Positions 62,600 through 64,000 of a DNA stretch of 64,000 bases are shown piece by piece (the first letter of the stretch is position 1; every line of letters begins with the position of its first letter). A program made the translations under genes and the position numbers. Where the stretch lies: NCBI RefSeq assembly GCF_021646545.1, contig NZ_JAKIRP010000023.1, forward strand, positions 1 to 64,000, in the 5' to 3' direction. Under the pieces are notes generated by a model that saw only the letters and a list, made by a program, of their open reading frames with translations, did not search any database and was not told the origin of the DNA. The DNA comes from Chitinophaga filiformis. GTDB taxonomy: Bacteria > Bacteroidota > Bacteroidia > Chitinophagales > Chitinophagaceae.

Positions 62600-62664
62600 A
62601 AATTAGGAATTAAAAATTGAAATCCGGAAGCGCTGCCCCAATTCCAATCCTTAATTCCTAATTT
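62600..62664. repeat. AT-rich inverted repeat between accD and smpB
   Basis: Perfect 14-bp arms AAATTAGGAATTAA (62600-62613) and TTAATTCCTAATTT (62651-62664) around 37 nt. GGAATT-type units recur in the surrounding bases. It could be a remnant of a small repeat element or a hairpin in the mRNA. Confidence 0.7.
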
Positions 62665-62687
62665 CCTGATTTCTTCAGTTTTGGTGC

Positions 62688-63536
62688 TTAGTGTTTAAAT
62701 AATTCCAATAACACTGCCAGACGTTGTTTCATCTCCTTACGGTCGATGATCAGGTCCAGGAAGCCATGTTCCAGCAGGAATTCTGCACTCTGGAAACCTT
62801 CAGGCAGGTCTTTTTTAATTGTTTCCTTGATAACACGCGGACCGGCAAAACCGATCAGTGCTTTAGGCTCTGCAACATTCAGGTCGCCCAGCATTGCGAA
62901 AGACGCCGTCACACCACCGGTGGTAGGGTCTGTCATCAGGGAAATATAAGGCAGCTTTGCTTCTGCCAGCTGTGTCAGTTTTGCGGACGTTTTTGCCATC
63001 TGCATCAGGGAAAAAGCGCTTTCCATCATACGGGCGCCTCCTGATTTGGAGATGATCATCAACGGCATTTTGTTTGCGATACAATGATCGATAGAACGGG
63101 CGATTTTTTCACCTACTACGGAACCCATGGATCCACCAATGAAGGCGAAGTCCATACAGGCGATCACCAGGTCGTTACCCTGTACCTTACCTGCACCTAC
63201 CCGCATCGCATCTTTCAGTCCTGACTTCTTCTGTGCATCTACCAGTCTCGCACCATAAGGCTTGAGGTCTTTAAATCCGAGAAAGTCTTTCGGATAGATG
63301 TTTTCAAAAAGCTCTTCGAACTGATTATTGTCAAATAGTATTTCGAAATACTCAGCCGAATTAATGCGATTGTGGTAATTACACTTGTCGCATACATAAT
63401 AGTGCTCCTTCAGATCCTTTACTGTAGAGGTTTTTTTGCAGTTAGGACATTTGTGCCACAACCCATCCGGCGCCTCTTTCTTTTCACTTGTAGACGTTTG
63501 AATGCCTTGTTTAATGCGCTTAAACCAGCTTGACAT
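62688..63536 (-). CDS. accD: Acetyl-CoA carboxylase carboxyltransferase subunit beta
   Basis: 282 residues. An N-terminal C4 zinc ribbon (HKCPNCKK and VCDKCNYH) precedes the crotonase-like domain with VIACMDFAFIGGSMGSVVGEKIAR, SKSGGARMMESAFSLMQMAK, YISLMTDPTTGGVTASFAMLGD and GFAGPRVIKETI. With AccA it transfers CO2 from carboxybiotin to acetyl-CoA in fatty-acid synthesis. It lies downstream of the fructose-bisphosphate aldolase gene, separated by a strong terminator, and upstream of smpB. Confidence 0.97.
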   Translation of the reverse strand: MSSWFKRIKQGIQTSTSEKKEAPDGLWHKCPNCKKTSTVKDLKEHYYVCDKCNYHNRINSAEYFEILFDNNQFEELFENIYPKDFLGFKDLKPYGARLVDAQKKSGLKDAMRVGAGKVQGNDLVIACMDFAFIGGSMGSVVGEKIARSIDHCIANKMPLMIISKSGGARMMESAFSLMQMAKTSAKLTQLAEAKLPYISLMTDPTTGGVTASFAMLGDLNVAEPKALIGFAGPRVIKETIKKDLPEGFQSAEFLLEHGFLDLIIDRKEMKQRLAVLLELFKH

Positions 63537-63689
63537 ATTGTGCTATTAGGTTACAAAATAGTTGTGCAAGATACAAATTATATTAACTTCCAAAGTATTC
63601 TACCCCGAGATTTATACTTAAAGTACCTGGCAACCAATAATTTGATTGGAAAGATATATATATAAGTGCTATAATAAAAGTGTATTTAC

Positions 63690-63721
63690 AAAAAAATCCT
63701 CAGGAATGACTTCCTGAGGAT
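63690..63721 (-). terminator. Terminator of the aldolase gene
   Basis: On the minus strand ATCCTCAGGAA-GTCA-TTCCTGAGGAT is a perfect 11-bp stem followed by TTTTTTG, 24 bp after the stop codon. Confidence 0.92.
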
Positions 63722-63745
63722 CGATAAATTGTACCGCTTCGCGGA

Positions 63746-64000
63746 TTATGCGTTCCTGTTCAGACAGTTCAGGTCAGCAAAGGCTTCTTCCAGACGTTTA
63801 ACGAAAGTTTCTTCGCCTTTACGCAGCCATACGCGTGGGTCATAGTATTTTTTATTTGGTTTATCTGCACCTTCAGGGTTACCCAGCTGGCCCTGCAGAT
63901 AATCTCTCTTCGCTTCGTAGAAGTCATGTACACCTTCCCAGAATGCCCACTGCATGTCGGTATCGATGTTCATTTTGATCACACCGTAACCCAGTGCTTC
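63746..64000 (-). CDS. fbaA: Class II fructose-bisphosphate aldolase, C-terminal part
   Basis: 84 residues are visible; the frame is open to the window edge, so the N-terminal ~270 residues lie outside. The part seen (GYGVIKMNIDTDMQWAFWEG, LGNPEGADKPNKKYYDPR, then VWLRKGEETFVKRLEEAF) is characteristic of the C-terminus of class IIA fructose-bisphosphate aldolases, with the conserved NIDTD near the active site. The enzyme splits fructose 1,6-bisphosphate in glycolysis using Zn2+. Confidence 0.95.
   Translation of the reverse strand, partial: EALGYGVIKMNIDTDMQWAFWEGVHDFYEAKRDYLQGQLGNPEGADKPNKKYYDPRVWLRKGEETFVKRLEEAFADLNCLNRNA

Noticed and set aside
1..64000. tRNA, rRNA, tmRNA or riboswitch genes
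   Set aside because: Intergenic regions were read for cloverleaf-like or conserved RNA motifs and none was recognised; the smpB neighbourhood does not contain an ssrA gene.

Overview
The window looks like a chromosomal segment of a Bacteroidota bacterium, most likely a Chitinophaga-type member of the Chitinophagaceae (inference). The reasons are two SusC/SusD outer-membrane pairs, an ECF sigma/FecR/STN-SusC signalling chain, type IX secretion (T9SS) sorting domains of both type A and type B, a PorP/SprF protein, LytS/LytTR signalling, orphan FtsX permeases and Bacteroidota-type promoters (TTTG-N19-TAnnTTTG). No rRNA, tRNA, CRISPR array, phage or transposase gene was recognised.

Layout. 0-10 kb is a surface-adhesin locus: the end of a type A T9SS protein, then a 1.7 kaa Calx-beta/DUF11 repeat adhesin with a type B sorting domain, translationally coupled to a PorP/SprF protein and followed by a TPR/PD40/OmpA protein. 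10-19 kb holds a sigma-54 response regulator, a lipoprotein, an acyltransferase-LytS-LytT operon, a subtilase lipoprotein and a CobW/COG0523 GTPase behind a promoter with two inverted repeats. 19-26 kb is sigma-FecR-SusC-SusD. 26-34 kb has a CocE-type hydrolase, a LURP-one/scramblase-like protein, and a split CheB plus CheR-PAS-histidine kinase. 36-41.5 kb is a second SusC/SusD pair. 41.7-48 kb has an Old Yellow Enzyme homologue, small membrane proteins, a Crp-type regulator, a sorbosone-dehydrogenase-like enzyme with its cytochrome c, and a MarR-GNAT protein. 48-60 kb has a GH76/crystallin T9SS enzyme, CapA and NlpC/P60 proteins, an acyl-CoA carboxylase, RNase HI, YceI, a luciferase-like oxidoreductase, an FtsX permease and a START protein. 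60-64 kb carries housekeeping genes on the minus strand: a lipoprotein, smpB, accD and the end of class II fructose-bisphosphate aldolase.

The least explained material is between genes. At 25.80-26.05 kb about 23 consecutive degenerate 11-nt units are arranged into two very long hairpins, one of them an exact 86-bp palindrome. At 34.5-35.3 kb three MITE-like elements share inverted termini. At 41.5-41.75 kb there is another inverted-repeat family. Five REP-like elements at 25.7, 43.15 and 60.5-60.9 kb have conserved flanks but different, self-complementary hairpins. A 54-bp tandem repeat lies at 27.96-28.12 kb.

All functions are inferred by recognising families from sequence; no search was run.
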